Notes: generated by a model from the sequence alone, not told the origin. A stretch of DNA of 36,566 nucleotides from Methylobacter sp. (GCA_030679035.1 JAUXTH010000135.1:1-36566); one strand, 5' to 3'; counted from the stretch's first letter, positions 17,784 through 26,675 are shown. Translations and numbers: made by a program.

Positions 17784-17860
17784 GTAGGGGCGGGTCTTGT
17801 GCCTGCCCATTGGTTTCTAATACCTGAACGAAAAAGGCAACCACAAGGGATTGCCCCTAC
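17784..17860. repeat. Inverted repeat between grpE and dnaK
   Basis: GTAGGGGCGGGTCTTGTGCC plus TGCCC (17784-17808) and GGCAACCACAAGGGATTGCC plus CCTAC (17836-17860) are imperfect inverted repeats around a 27-base loop. The ends GTAGGGGC/GCCCCTAC are perfect. It resembles dispersed intergenic palindromes found in many bacterial genomes, and here interrupts a heat-shock operon without a T run. Confidence 0.6.
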
Positions 17861-17913
17861 CATTTATTTAAAAAGTAAAAGTTATTACAAATATGAGGCT
17901 GCTTTATTTGATT

Positions 17914-18525
17914 TCAAGCCTGTTCATCAATGCTAGGAATATCTGTTGGTTTTTTTTCGACCGCTTTGGCAACTAAAACCATCGCAGGACGGAGCAAACG
18001 TCCGTTCAACATATACCCTTTTTGGAAAACATTAACCACCGTATTTGGTTCGGCGCCTTCTACGGCCTGCATAGCCATGGCCTGGTGCTGTTCGGCATTA
18101 AACGGCTGACCGATTGGATCAATCGTTTCAATTTTGAATTTCGCAAAGACTGACTCGAACTGTTTAATCGTTAATTCGCTGCCTTCACGAAATTTTTTCA
18201 CGTCTTCGCTATCGCCTGTTGCCGCCTGCAAGCCCAACACTAGGCTGTCTAATACCGGCAATAGTTCTTTCGCAAAGCTTGTTAACGCGAATTTGTGCGC
18301 ATCTTCCAGATCCTTTTGGGTTCTTCGTTTCAGGTTTTCCATTTCCGCCTGTGCCCGAACCGCTTTGTCCCAGTTTTCCTGCGCTTTTTGCTCAGCCTGG
18401 GTCAATGCCTGCTGTAATTCCTCAATCGTCATCTCGTGCTCGGCTAATTCAGTATGCGGCGGCTCTGCAACCGTTTCGCTTTCAGATTTAACCTGAGATT
18501 CAGGCGCTTCCTGATCAGTACTCAT
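17914..18525 (-). CDS. grpE: Nucleotide exchange factor GrpE
   Basis: GrpE releases ADP from DnaK. The 203-residue product has a disordered acidic N-terminus, a long coiled coil (about residues 30-85, including AQAEMENLKRRTQKDLEDA), and the C-terminal beta domain with the family signature around VEGAEPNTVVNVFQKGYMLNGR and LLRPAMVLVAK. Length is normal. It lies 62 bp downstream of hrcA and upstream of dnaK on the same strand. AGGAGC shortly before the ATG is a good ribosome site. Confidence 0.97.
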   Translation of the reverse strand: MSTDQEAPESQVKSESETVAEPPHTELAEHEMTIEELQQALTQAEQKAQENWDKAVRAQAEMENLKRRTQKDLEDAHKFALTSFAKELLPVLDSLVLGLQAATGDSEDVKKFREGSELTIKQFESVFAKFKIETIDPIGQPFNAEQHQAMAMQAVEGAEPNTVVNVFQKGYMLNGRLLRPAMVLVAKAVEKKPTDIPSIDEQA

Positions 18526-18587
18526 TATTTATAGCTCCTTAACATTTAAAATTAAATCCATGCCCGACGGCACAAAAAAGTCATTAT

Positions 18588-19643
18588 TTATAGTGGGGTC
18601 GTTGATTTTGGATTCAAGGCGGCGCCCAACAATTTTGCCGTTACATCGACAAACGGGATGATTTTCTCGTAGGCCATGCGCGTCGGCCCGATCACGCCCA
18701 GTACTCCGACCACTTCGTCGCTGACCGAATACGATGAAGTCACCAGACTGCAATGATCGAAAGCCCGATAGCCGGATTCTTCGCCGATAAAAATCTGCAC
18801 GCCGTCAGCTTTCATGCATTGATCCAGCAGATGGATAACGCCCTGTTTTTGACTGAATGCTTCAAACAGGCTTTTTAGCCGCTCCATGTCCGACAACTCG
18901 GAAAAGCCCATCAAATTGGTTTCGCCGGTCAGCACATAATCGTCTTTTTTATTGTCTTGATCGAACGCTAGCTGCGCCATTTTAACCGCATCCAGCATGC
19001 CCTGGTGCATGCGTTCCTGATCGTCCTGCAGCTCTTTTAAAACGGCTTTGCGCACTGCATCCAGGCTGCGGCCGGAATAAATCGAATTCAAATAATTGGC
19101 CGCCTGCTGCAATTCGGCGGGGCTGAAAACTTTGGAGGTGTGGATGATTTTGTTATGGACTTCCTGCTCATTGGTGACAAAAATGACCAGTACGCGGGTG
19201 TGGGATAAAGACAGAAACTCGATATGCCGCAGGCACACCAGCTCTCTTTTGGGCAGAGTCACCACCCCGGCCATTTGGGTTAATTCCGACAGCAGGCGCG
19301 ATGCGACGCCGATCATATCGCTGTTGTCTTCGCTTACCGACAAGCCTTGATGCAGCCGGGTCAGATCTTTCGATTCCAACGGCTTAACCGTCAACAAGGT
19401 ATCGACAAACAAGCGATAGCCGCTGACCGTAGGCACTCGTCCTGCCGAAGTATGCGGTGAATGCACCAGCCCCAGATCTTCCAGGTCGGCCATCACATTG
19501 CGAATAGTTGCCGGACTTAAGTTTAAATCCGAATCTTTCGATAAAGCCCGTGAACCCACCGGCTGACCATCACTGATATAACGCTCGACCAGCGTTTTTA
19601 ACAGCTGTAGCGACCGTTCATTTAAAACCTGCGTATTACTCAC
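18588..19643 (-). CDS. hrcA: Heat-inducible transcription repressor HrcA
   Basis: HrcA represses class I heat-shock genes by binding CIRCE, with GroEL needed for its activity. The 351-residue product has the N-terminal winged helix (NERSLQLLKTLVERYISDGQ, then PVGSRALSK and LSPATIRNVMADLEDLGL, with HTSAGRVPTVSGYRLFVD), followed by the regulatory domain ending near GVIGPTRMAYEKIIPFVD. I choose GTG at 19643, with GAGG 5 bases upstream, because the longer frame from 19670 would start inside the CIRCE operator. First gene of the hrcA-grpE-dnaK-dnaJ-dapB unit. Confidence 0.96.
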   Translation of the reverse strand: MSNTQVLNERSLQLLKTLVERYISDGQPVGSRALSKDSDLNLSPATIRNVMADLEDLGLVHSPHTSAGRVPTVSGYRLFVDTLLTVKPLESKDLTRLHQGLSVSEDNSDMIGVASRLLSELTQMAGVVTLPKRELVCLRHIEFLSLSHTRVLVIFVTNEQEVHNKIIHTSKVFSPAELQQAANYLNSIYSGRSLDAVRKAVLKELQDDQERMHQGMLDAVKMAQLAFDQDNKKDDYVLTGETNLMGFSELSDMERLKSLFEAFSQKQGVIHLLDQCMKADGVQIFIGEESGYRAFDHCSLVTSSYSVSDEVVGVLGVIGPTRMAYEKIIPFVDVTAKLLGAALNPKSTTPL

Positions 19644-19663
19644 ACCAACCTCTGCGACCAAAA

Positions 19664-19690
19664 TTAGCACTCCATTAGGACGAGTGCCAG
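19664..19690 (-). promoter_or_regulatory. CIRCE operator (HrcA binding site)
   Basis: TTAGCACTC (19664-19672), nine bases, GAGTGCCAG (19682-19690) matches the CIRCE consensus TTAGCACTC-N9-GAGTGCTAA with two mismatches in one arm. It lies between the hrcA promoter and its GTG start, implying autorepression of the whole heat-shock unit. Confidence 0.92.
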
Positions 19691-19696
19691 CGGGGC

Positions 19697-19725
19697 AAAG
19701 TATCAGCTCCCCGTGCTATTGTCAA
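19697..19725 (-). promoter_or_regulatory. Sigma70-type promoter of the hrcA operon
   Basis: On the minus strand TTGACA (19720-19725), a 17-base spacer and TACTTT (19697-19702) stand immediately upstream of CIRCE, so transcription would start at the edge of the operator. No sigma32-type consensus is evident. This combination supports HrcA/CIRCE rather than RpoH as the main control. Confidence 0.75.
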
Positions 19726-19838
19726 TAAACCTGAAAACCCGGTTAATGTTTATATTTTGATGGTTGCAAGTCTTGCCATATCAAAAACTTGCTGCCATTT
19801 TCTTGTAGCGGTTCGGTTCGCCTTTGCTACAGCAATAT

Positions 19839-20948
19839 TTACCTGAGCTCGTTTAGCCGCTGCTTAATATAGCTGACAACGGATGGTTTCAGGGTATTTT
19901 TGCTGAGCGCTTGCTGGTAGGCCTCGAGGGCAAGTTTGGGATTGTCCAGTTTTTCTTGTGCCAGGGCAAAACCCAGCCAGTTTTCGGCTTTTTCCGGGTT
20001 GACGCTTACCAGTTTTTGATAAACGTTAGCCGCATTAGTAAATGATTGCAGTTGTTGATAGGTTGCCGCCAATAAAGATAAATAGGTTTCATTAGAGCTG
20101 TTTGTTAAATCAATACGCTGTAGGGTTCTAAGCGCGCCGTTGGGATTTTTTTGTTGCAGGAACAGCTGTGCGCGGGCGTTGATAAATTGCAGGTTATCAG
20201 GGAATAAGGCGAGGCTCTGATCCAGAAACTCGGCAGTTTTGTCGGTTTGCCCCTGATTGTGCAGTGTTTTAGCCAATAATAATCGGGCTTTAAGGTGTCG
20301 TGGATCGAGATTAATGGCTTGTTCCAGTTTGTAGACTATGGCCGAAGGATTCTCAAAATTGTTTTCTGCTTGACGATAGAGTGTATCAGCCCGTTGTTTA
20401 GCGGTTGTTTGGGTAGTCGTTGACGGATTAGGGGTGATGGGGCGATTTTTAACAGGGGAGGCGACAACTTCAGCTGCGGGTGCAGGTTGAGTTGGCGGAC
20501 TGGGTTGAACTGCCGGTGCTGTCGATGTGGATTGGACTACGGGTGCGGGCTGAACCGTTGGAGCCTTCTTGGTTGCAGGCGCGGGTTGAGTTACAGGAAC
20601 CGGCGGAGTTGTTATATTTTCCGGCGGCTTTTGTTCTGCTTTTGGCGCTGCCGCGTTGGTAACGGCGTTGGGCGCAGCCAGCACCTGTTCAAAAGGGGCA
20701 ACAGGAGATGGATCTCTTTTAATGTTGTCGGCAACGATTACCGGAGGCGTTTTAGCCAGTGTTTTACCGTATTGATAAGCCCAGTAAGTGCCGCCTGTCG
20801 CAACAATAGCCAGTAAACTCCAGATCAGCAACGGCATTTTTGATGACGGAGCCTGCGTTACATGAATATTCTGTTGCAGAGCTGAGGGTGCATTATTGGT
20901 TGTGTTGCGACTTTCCAGGTCGCGCAGCATTTGATTGATCAGGCTCAT
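19839..20948 (-). CDS. mshN: MSHA pilus biogenesis protein MshN (TPR)
   Basis: The 369-residue protein starts MSLINQMLRDLESRN, the characteristic N-terminus of MshN/GspB-like proteins. A short cytoplasmic stretch is followed by a membrane helix at about residues 39-58 (PLLIWSLLAIVATGGTYWAY), a long proline/alanine/threonine-rich linker (about 95-180) and a C-terminal domain of TPR repeats (about 185-369, for example LKARLLLAKTLHNQGQTDKT and WLGFALAQEKLDNPKLALEA). In Vibrio the equivalent protein is part of the type IV MSHA pilus assembly apparatus, probably spanning to the periplasm. Its ATG overlaps the mshM stop by 4 bp (ATGA). It is the last msh gene here; hrcA follows on the same strand. 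Confidence 0.82.
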   Translation of the reverse strand: MSLINQMLRDLESRNTTNNAPSALQQNIHVTQAPSSKMPLLIWSLLAIVATGGTYWAYQYGKTLAKTPPVIVADNIKRDPSPVAPFEQVLAAPNAVTNAAAPKAEQKPPENITTPPVPVTQPAPATKKAPTVQPAPVVQSTSTAPAVQPSPPTQPAPAAEVVASPVKNRPITPNPSTTTQTTAKQRADTLYRQAENNFENPSAIVYKLEQAINLDPRHLKARLLLAKTLHNQGQTDKTAEFLDQSLALFPDNLQFINARAQLFLQQKNPNGALRTLQRIDLTNSSNETYLSLLAATYQQLQSFTNAANVYQKLVSVNPEKAENWLGFALAQEKLDNPKLALEAYQQALSKNTLKPSVVSYIKQRLNELR

Positions 20949-21856
20949 AACAGTGACGTTATGGGTGGCAATAGGAAATAGCCGGCAATTGTAAGCAGCA
21001 GCAATAGTAAAAAGCGTTTACGGAAGCCCAAAAACTTGAATTTTGTGTTGGCGTCTTCGGTATCCAGGGCTGCTAGATAAACCTGTTTTACGCCTATTGA
21101 CGAAAGGCCTTCGCCATACGCGGCCAGCATCGCTTTATTGGCTAAAATATTAATCAGTCTGGGTATGCCCCGACTATAGTGATGCATCGCTTTAATAGCC
21201 AATCCGGAAAAAATGCATAGATTGCCCATGCCGGCGATACGCAACCGGTGTTGAATGTAATCGGCAACGTTTTTCGGTGAGAGCGGTTTAAGTTTGTAAC
21301 TAAAGGTGATGCGCTGCCTGAGTTGCCGGATGGCTTTGTCATCCAGTTGCTCGTCAAGTTCAGGTTGACCGAATAATACGATTTGCAGCAACTTTTGTTT
21401 TTCGGTTTCCAGATTGGTGATAAGTCGTAACGCTTCTAATGTTTCAATCGACATGGATTGGGCTTCATCGATAATCAGCACCAGTTTCTTTCCGGCAGCA
21501 GCGTTATTGATTAGATATTCATTAATTAAATTCATCAGCCCGTTTTGCCCGATTTGGCGGGAGTATTCAATACCCATTTCATTGGCAATTGCTACCAGCA
21601 AGCCTACCGGCGGCAAGTGCGGATTGGGAATATATGCGGTATCGTAAGGCTCGGGTAATTCATTGAGCAACTTTCGGCAGAGCATGGTTTTGCCGGTGCC
21701 GACATCGCCTGTGATTTTGATAAATCCTTCGCCGTTGTGTAAAGTAATCATCAACACATTCAGCGCTTCTACATGAGTGGGCAGCTCGCAAAAGAATTGT
21801 GTGTCAGGCGTTAAGCCGAATGGCGGATTATTGAGACCGAAGTGTGTTTTATACAT
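20945..21856 (-). CDS. mshM: MSHA biogenesis ATPase MshM (ExeA/GspA family)
   Basis: The 303-residue protein has the ExeA-family N-terminus MYKTHFGLNNPPFGLTPDTQ, Walker A GDVGTGKT at 50-57, Walker B LVLIIDEAQSM at about 125-135, and RGIPRLINILANKAML near the end of the AAA domain. A membrane segment (LLLLLLTIAGYFLLPPI) lies at the C-terminus. ExeA/GspA relatives help place secretins in the cell envelope, and the next gene upstream is the secretin mshL, matching that role. It overlaps mshN by 4 bp; 101 bp separate it from mshL. Confidence 0.88.
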   Translation of the reverse strand: MYKTHFGLNNPPFGLTPDTQFFCELPTHVEALNVLMITLHNGEGFIKITGDVGTGKTMLCRKLLNELPEPYDTAYIPNPHLPPVGLLVAIANEMGIEYSRQIGQNGLMNLINEYLINNAAAGKKLVLIIDEAQSMSIETLEALRLITNLETEKQKLLQIVLFGQPELDEQLDDKAIRQLRQRITFSYKLKPLSPKNVADYIQHRLRIAGMGNLCIFSGLAIKAMHHYSRGIPRLINILANKAMLAAYGEGLSSIGVKQVYLAALDTEDANTKFKFLGFRKRFLLLLLLTIAGYFLLPPITSLL

Positions 21857-21957
21857 AAATAGCTATGAACGTTTTTTTCATGAAGATACTGCTATCAGTG
21901 TCGGTCGGGTTATGCTGCGCTCGGTAATATCTGTCCATGAACCCAACCTAATATAAC

Positions 21958-23616
21958 TTATTTCCAGCGCGGCAGGGAGTCAAGCTTTTCAAAACGTTGC
22001 TTGCTGGAATTAATGTCATTTTGCCAGTCGGCATCGCTACCGATAAAGGTGGCTTTAAGCAATATAATCAGTTCTGATTTTTGGGATTTACCGGTGTTGA
22101 TTCTAAACAGGTTGCCGATATAAGGGATTCCAGCAAGTCCGGTGACGCCTTGTTTGGTTTCATTATCATTTTCCTGCATCAGGCCGCCCAACACAATGAT
22201 CTGGCCGTTTTTGGCCTTCACTATGCTGTCTGACTCCCTGACCGTGGTCAGCGCCAGCGGTAACGTTATGTTAAGGCCGAAATCCTTGGTGTCTTTTTTA
22301 ACCTGGCTAATGGATGGGTGGATATGCAGAGTGATGTCCTCATTGTCATCTATCTGTGGCGTAACATCCAGTGATATGCCGGAAAAGAAAACATCTATAA
22401 GGACGGTCGGTGCGGTAGGGGCGACGCCAGTGGCCCCCGGAGTTCCACCATTAAAACCGGTGGCGAAATATTCATCCTGGCCTACTTTAATGATGGCGGA
22501 TTGATTATTTAATGTCGAAATTCTCGGGCTGGACAGTACATTGGTTTTTCCTTGAGTATCCATCAGTTCAACAAAAGCATTGAAATTACCTGAATTGGCA
22601 CCTAAGGTGAAAACAGAAGCCATTGTAGTCGGATTCATGGCACCTATGCCGGTTAACAATGGCGCTCTGTTGATGCCTTCTCTGACGATACTCTCCCAGT
22701 TAACGCCGTCTTGATGGTTATCATCAAGAATAACTTCCAGTATTTTTGCTTCAAGGATGACTTGTCGACTGATTTGGTTTTGGGTGGCGGACAGGAAACT
22801 TTCGACTTCCCGCAACTGCATGGGTTTGGCCCGGACAATCACGATGCCCGATTGTTGGTTAATATCGACGGTCGCCTGTGGGTCAACTGCAATAATATGA
22901 TTTAACGATTCTTTCAACTCCAGCCAGAAGTCTGTTTTTGTTGTGGTGCGGACGGAACTACTGGAGGAGTTGACGTTTTGCTGGTAACCGCCGCCTAATG
23001 GGTTGCTTCCCGTAGGGTTGTTTCCTTGTTGATTGCTGCCTTGTTGACTACTTCCTTGCTGGCCGCTGCTACCCGGTGAGCTGCTTTGACCTGCCTGCCT
23101 GCCGGATGACACGCTGGTATTTGAGTTGCCTACCCGGAGCAGATCCAGCCGGTCTATTTTAAAGGTTTTGGTTTGCAAGGTTGCAGGATAGATGATGTAA
23201 CCCATATCGTTTCTTTTGTAATCATAACCATAGAGTTTTTGCACCGCATCAAGAACTTGGGCAATGGTCACATTCTTTAGATCCAGTGAAATAGTGCCGG
23301 TTACTTCAGGATGCACCAGCATGTTTTCATCGGTATCGACAACCAGGCCCATAAAAAACTCTCGGGCATCGGCTTCATAAACGGAGATATTGAGGCGCGC
23401 CTGCTGCATCGAATTTTGCGAGGTGTCCATGGTCTTATTGAAATCAGGGATCAGGGCGTCGGTAATAGCGGTCGGTGGTTGGGCATTGCTACGGGCTTGC
23501 GGGACGACATCAGAAAAAACATCGGCAACATGGGATGATTTTGTTGGCTGAAACGAGGAGCAGGATGCCGGCAGCAATGCCAGGGCCAGGGAAATAACCA
23601 GACGGTTTTGGTTCAT
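21958..23616 (-). CDS. mshL: MSHA pilus secretin MshL
   Basis: MshL forms the outer-membrane channel for the MSHA type IV pilus. The 552-residue product has an N-terminal export signal ending near LLPASCSS (a poor lipobox, so lipoprotein processing is uncertain), a secretin/TonB short domain around 80-130 (REFFMGLVVDTDENMLVHPE, then LDLKNVTIAQVLDAVQKLYG), a low-complexity G/S/Q/N insert at about 172-215, an N1-type domain with VDINQQSGIVIVRAKP, and a C-terminal secretin domain including VLSSPRISTLNNQSAIIKVG and IIVLGGLMQENDNE. It lies downstream of mshK and upstream of mshM. Confidence 0.9.
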   Translation of the reverse strand: MNQNRLVISLALALLPASCSSFQPTKSSHVADVFSDVVPQARSNAQPPTAITDALIPDFNKTMDTSQNSMQQARLNISVYEADAREFFMGLVVDTDENMLVHPEVTGTISLDLKNVTIAQVLDAVQKLYGYDYKRNDMGYIIYPATLQTKTFKIDRLDLLRVGNSNTSVSSGRQAGQSSSPGSSGQQGSSQQGSNQQGNNPTGSNPLGGGYQQNVNSSSSSVRTTTKTDFWLELKESLNHIIAVDPQATVDINQQSGIVIVRAKPMQLREVESFLSATQNQISRQVILEAKILEVILDDNHQDGVNWESIVREGINRAPLLTGIGAMNPTTMASVFTLGANSGNFNAFVELMDTQGKTNVLSSPRISTLNNQSAIIKVGQDEYFATGFNGGTPGATGVAPTAPTVLIDVFFSGISLDVTPQIDDNEDITLHIHPSISQVKKDTKDFGLNITLPLALTTVRESDSIVKAKNGQIIVLGGLMQENDNETKQGVTGLAGIPYIGNLFRINTGKSQKSELIILLKATFIGSDADWQNDINSSKQRFEKLDSLPRWK

Positions 23617-23635
23617 TTTAGCGTGTATCCAGTAT

Positions 23636-24343
23636 TTATTGTGTTTTGTAGGGACGTTGCACTAGGTGCAAGGTCTTGCGTTCGCCGTTGTGATCAATAG
23701 TGACCGAGTTTTTGTGAATGTCGATGATTTTAATGGTGCTTGAGCGAGCCAGGGTTGGGGCTGTTTCCTTCGATTGCATGGATGCAGGGGGCTGGGCCGT
23801 GCGTGAAGTAATTGCCGAGCGTTGGGCAGTATTCGCTTGTTGCTGGGCGCTTTGTCCCTGAAGCTGGGGGATGTCCATGCTCCCGATTGCGGTTGAAAGC
23901 CGCGGGGCTATCATGTTTCCCATCGGACCGGCCATGTTTCCCGGCAGGTCGGCACTGTTTTTTTGTGCAGGGCGGTTCGTTCCCGGATTCGCATCCCCAT
24001 TCGACTGGTTAAGGACAGGTTCCTGCGCTTTATTGAGCATCTCCGCTGTTTTATTGCCGGCGGTAGTGGTCTTTGTTGGAATTGCCGGCTCAGGAGTTAA
24101 GGTCGGGTTTTGTTTGATTTCTATGGTCTGGCCTTGTTTGACTAAAATGCCATTAATAGTCGCTCGCCTGGATTGCGAAGAAATCCAGATGGCCGATAAA
24201 ACTAATGGAATACCATCGACAGCAGCCGGATCATCAGCTGGCGGCAGAGGATAGGCCGGTTGAGTCGGGTCGCGAAATTCTGCGCTGCATGGCATGGAAA
24301 CAAGTCCGGCGAGCAATGTGGCTATCATCAGCCTAAACACCAA
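23636..24343 (-). CDS. mshK: MshK-like pilus assembly protein
   Basis: Assigned mainly from position between mshJ and mshL and from layout. A signal peptide (VFRLMIATLLAGLVSMPCSA) is followed by the mature start EFRDPTQPAYPLPP, then a short PilP-like beta region (IPLVLSAIWISSQSRRATIN to LVKQGQTIE), and a final segment STIKIIDIHKNSVTIDHNGE that looks like the end of the same domain. About 100 residues rich in P, Q, N, G and M are inserted between the two halves, making this longer (235 residues) than typical MshK. AAGGAG at 24351-24356 favours TTG 24343 or GTG 24340 as start; ATG 24328 is further away. It overlaps the mshJ stop by 11 bp. Confidence 0.72.
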   Translation of the reverse strand: MVFRLMIATLLAGLVSMPCSAEFRDPTQPAYPLPPADDPAAVDGIPLVLSAIWISSQSRRATINGILVKQGQTIEIKQNPTLTPEPAIPTKTTTAGNKTAEMLNKAQEPVLNQSNGDANPGTNRPAQKNSADLPGNMAGPMGNMIAPRLSTAIGSMDIPQLQGQSAQQQANTAQRSAITSRTAQPPASMQSKETAPTLARSSTIKIIDIHKNSVTIDHNGERKTLHLVQRPYKTQ

Positions 24344-24971
24344 GCCAGCTCTCCTTAAAGCTGAGCGTGTACGCTTTAATTGTGGTTTCTGCGGTCGGAT
24401 AATCTTTAACCCGATAGTCGATGCTTTCCCAGATAAAATGCCAAGGCAGTGATTCCAAGGCTTTCAAGTAATTGAGCGTGTCTAAGTAACTGCCGGAAAA
24501 CGTGATTGCCAGTCCGTGTTTGTAGATCGGGTTTAGCTGCGGTTGTTTGGATTCCAGCAAGGTGGTTGCCGGCAGTGTGTCCAGCTTTATCAAGGTTAAT
24601 TGATTGTTTTGGTTAAGTATATCGCTTAATGCGACAGCCATTAAATGCGGTGGAACAAAGGTTTTGTCACCCTGCATCATAAGCTCTTGTTGGCGGCTAT
24701 ATTCGGCTTTTAATTCGGCCAGTTTGTTCTGGTTGATTTGGTTGGGGTCGGTGTGGCTACTGTTTTCAAGCTTGATCGCTGTTATTTGTTGATCGGTTAT
24801 CTGTTGCTTAAGGCTGTTTATTTCCTTTTGGAAAGCCTGCTGTTTTTTTTGGGTTGGTTGAAAAAAGAAGTTATCCCAGCCTACCCATAAGCCAACCACT
24901 ACTGCACCGATGATGATAATTTTTTCCCGTTGAGTCAGGGCTTCAAATTTTTCTTGAAGATTAGTGAGCAT
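24333..24971 (-). CDS. mshJ: MSHA biogenesis protein MshJ (GspM/PilO-like)
   Basis: The 212-residue product has a short cytoplasmic N-terminus (LTNLQEKFEALTQREK), one membrane helix (IIIIGAVVVGLWVGWDNFFF), a periplasmic coiled coil (KKQQAFQKEINSLKQQITDQ and onward), and a ferredoxin-like PilO/GspM-type C-terminal domain with ITFSGSYLDTLNYLKALESL. Such proteins form the inner-membrane alignment platform with PilN-like partners. I chose ATG 24971, which overlaps the preceding gene by 11 bp; an upstream in-frame ATG at 24992 is possible. Placed between the PilN-like gene and mshK. Confidence 0.8.
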   Translation of the reverse strand: MLTNLQEKFEALTQREKIIIIGAVVVGLWVGWDNFFFQPTQKKQQAFQKEINSLKQQITDQQITAIKLENSSHTDPNQINQNKLAELKAEYSRQQELMMQGDKTFVPPHLMAVALSDILNQNNQLTLIKLDTLPATTLLESKQPQLNPIYKHGLAITFSGSYLDTLNYLKALESLPWHFIWESIDYRVKDYPTAETTIKAYTLSFKESWLGV

Positions 24972-25584
24972 GGTTTTCTTTATCCGGAGCATCCAGAGTC
25001 GTGCTGAGTTTAAAATCTATTTGGTTCGGTATTTTCTCTGATTGCTGCATAGCCAGTTTGGCAAAAGTGTGCCCATTAAATATGGATTCTTTTTGAAGTT
25101 GCTGTAGAAAATAAGGGATTTTCTCCGGTTTATAGGTGCTGCCTTCAATGCTGATGAGCTGCCGTTGTCCGTCAAGAAACAGCGCGCTTAGCCAGACATC
25201 AGGAATCGACTGGTTGGACAGTGCCTGGAAATAGCTTGAAAAGCCGGGAGATTGATCTGCGCTCTTGCCGGATAGCTGTTTCATGGTTTGTGTTAACTCG
25301 TCCAACATGTTTTGCCATTGGGCGACTTCCGCGGCGAGTTGAGGGTTGATTTCCTGTTTGGGGATTTGCGACGCGATCAGATTGACCTTCGCTTGTTCGG
25401 CAGCCAGATCCTGGCGAAGTTGCAGCGCTTGAGTCTCGGTGTTTTTATTATTCCATATCATATAGCCGCTGAAGCAGATAAACAGCAGGATAATAGCCAA
25501 CAAACTACCCCAATACGGGTTAATGCCGGATTTATCCTGTCCTTGCCAAAGGATGTCCTGATATAAATTGACTTGTTGTATCAT
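24961..25584 (-). CDS. PilN-like MSHA assembly protein (MshI2)
   Basis: The 207-residue product begins MIQQVNLYQDILW, like PilN-family proteins, followed by a single membrane helix (YWGSLLAIILLFICFSGYMIW, about 24-44), a coiled coil (ETQALQLRQDLAAEQAKVNL) and a periplasmic domain containing VWLSALFLDGQRQLISIEGS typical of PilN. The ATG overlaps the upstream stop by 4 bp (ATGA), which decides the start over a longer frame to 25632. With the PilM-like product upstream and MshJ downstream it would form the PilMNO-like inner-membrane platform of the pilus. Confidence 0.8.
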   Translation of the reverse strand: MIQQVNLYQDILWQGQDKSGINPYWGSLLAIILLFICFSGYMIWNNKNTETQALQLRQDLAAEQAKVNLIASQIPKQEINPQLAAEVAQWQNMLDELTQTMKQLSGKSADQSPGFSSYFQALSNQSIPDVWLSALFLDGQRQLISIEGSTYKPEKIPYFLQQLQKESIFNGHTFAKLAMQQSEKIPNQIDFKLSTTLDAPDKENHAH

Positions 25585-26546
25585 GCAGTTTCTATGGCAT
25601 GACGCAATGTTGCACCGATGACCGGCGCGCAAAGCGATTGAGTCCGGTCATTCACTAAAATGTCGCAATCGATTAGCGTGGATAGATCGATCATGCGGGC
25701 GGTAATGCCGAGATTGCTGTTCAGGCTGTCAAGCAGGTTATGGGTGTTTTCTGCCAAGGGAATGACGGCTAAAGCTGGAATGGGCGGAATTCCGTAATAA
25801 CTTTCGACATAATCCAACGAACGTTGTATTTCCAAAGCCAGGTTGTTGTGCGCATTTGCGACCGGGCTGTCGCTGGAATAGGGCCGATCCAAGTCCAGTC
25901 TTTTATAACCGATCTCAAATTTACGGGATACATAAATAGTCGTCTCTTTTTGTATCAGTAGGGTGCCGGAAAATTCCAGCAGGTACAAAAGAGCAATGCC
26001 GCGCTTGTTTTCCGGTGTGTGCACTGCCAAGTTGCGCAGGGTTGTTTCCTGGATATCAATGACCTTGAGCTGGAGTCCTGCTTGGGCACATTTTTCGACC
26101 TGTCCCCTGATGACGTCAATAGGACTGGCAATAACTTCCAGCATTTTACTGCTGTTAGCACGAACGGCCATGGGGGTTTCGTAATAATCGATCACAGCCT
26201 TATCGATGGGGAAGTCGATGAGCTCATTGATTTTCCAGCGGATGGCCTCAAGGGTTTCGTTTTTGGCGACGGCGGGCGCCTCAATATTGATGCGGCGGTA
26301 GTTGTCGGAAGTCAGTACCAGATGGCAGTCATACTCGGCAAGATTATGCCTGTCGGCAAGTTTAGTGAGGCTGTCCAGTTGATCCTCGGGTTTTCCTGAG
26401 TCGATGAATTCGCAATGAACAAGTGATAACTTATTATTTTCTAAGTAATTAGATATGGCGACAGCGATGCCGTTCTGCAAAAAACTGATACCAACAATAC
26501 CTTTGCAAATGGTTTTTTTTCTAAAGAACTTTTTTAACAGTTGCAC
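25581..26546 (-). CDS. mshI: PilM-like MSHA biogenesis protein MshI
   Basis: The 321-residue product is a cytoplasmic actin-fold PilM/MshI-like protein: a basic N-terminus (LLKKFFRKKTICKGIVGISF), paired-strand segments such as AVAISNYLENNKLSLVHCEF, ALLYLLEFSGTLLIQKETT, and RSLDYVESYYGIPPIPALAV. PilM proteins bind the short N-terminal tail of PilN, here the next gene, sharing a 4-bp overlap. It is the first gene of the msh run; the 129 bp upstream are AT-rich and probably contain the promoter, though no convincing -35/-10 pair was found. Confidence 0.82.
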   Translation of the reverse strand: MQLLKKFFRKKTICKGIVGISFLQNGIAVAISNYLENNKLSLVHCEFIDSGKPEDQLDSLTKLADRHNLAEYDCHLVLTSDNYRRINIEAPAVAKNETLEAIRWKINELIDFPIDKAVIDYYETPMAVRANSSKMLEVIASPIDVIRGQVEKCAQAGLQLKVIDIQETTLRNLAVHTPENKRGIALLYLLEFSGTLLIQKETTIYVSRKFEIGYKRLDLDRPYSSDSPVANAHNNLALEIQRSLDYVESYYGIPPIPALAVIPLAENTHNLLDSLNSNLGITARMIDLSTLIDCDILVNDRTQSLCAPVIGATLRHAIETA

Positions 26547-26675
26547 GATAGGTAATCCGAATCGATTTTTTTAAGAAAAGTGCTATAAAAGTCACAGTTT
26601 ACATAAAATTAACTGATATTTCTTATTTTGTTTTTAAGTTGCAGGTTTTTTTAGACCGTTGTTAGCTAGTGAAAA

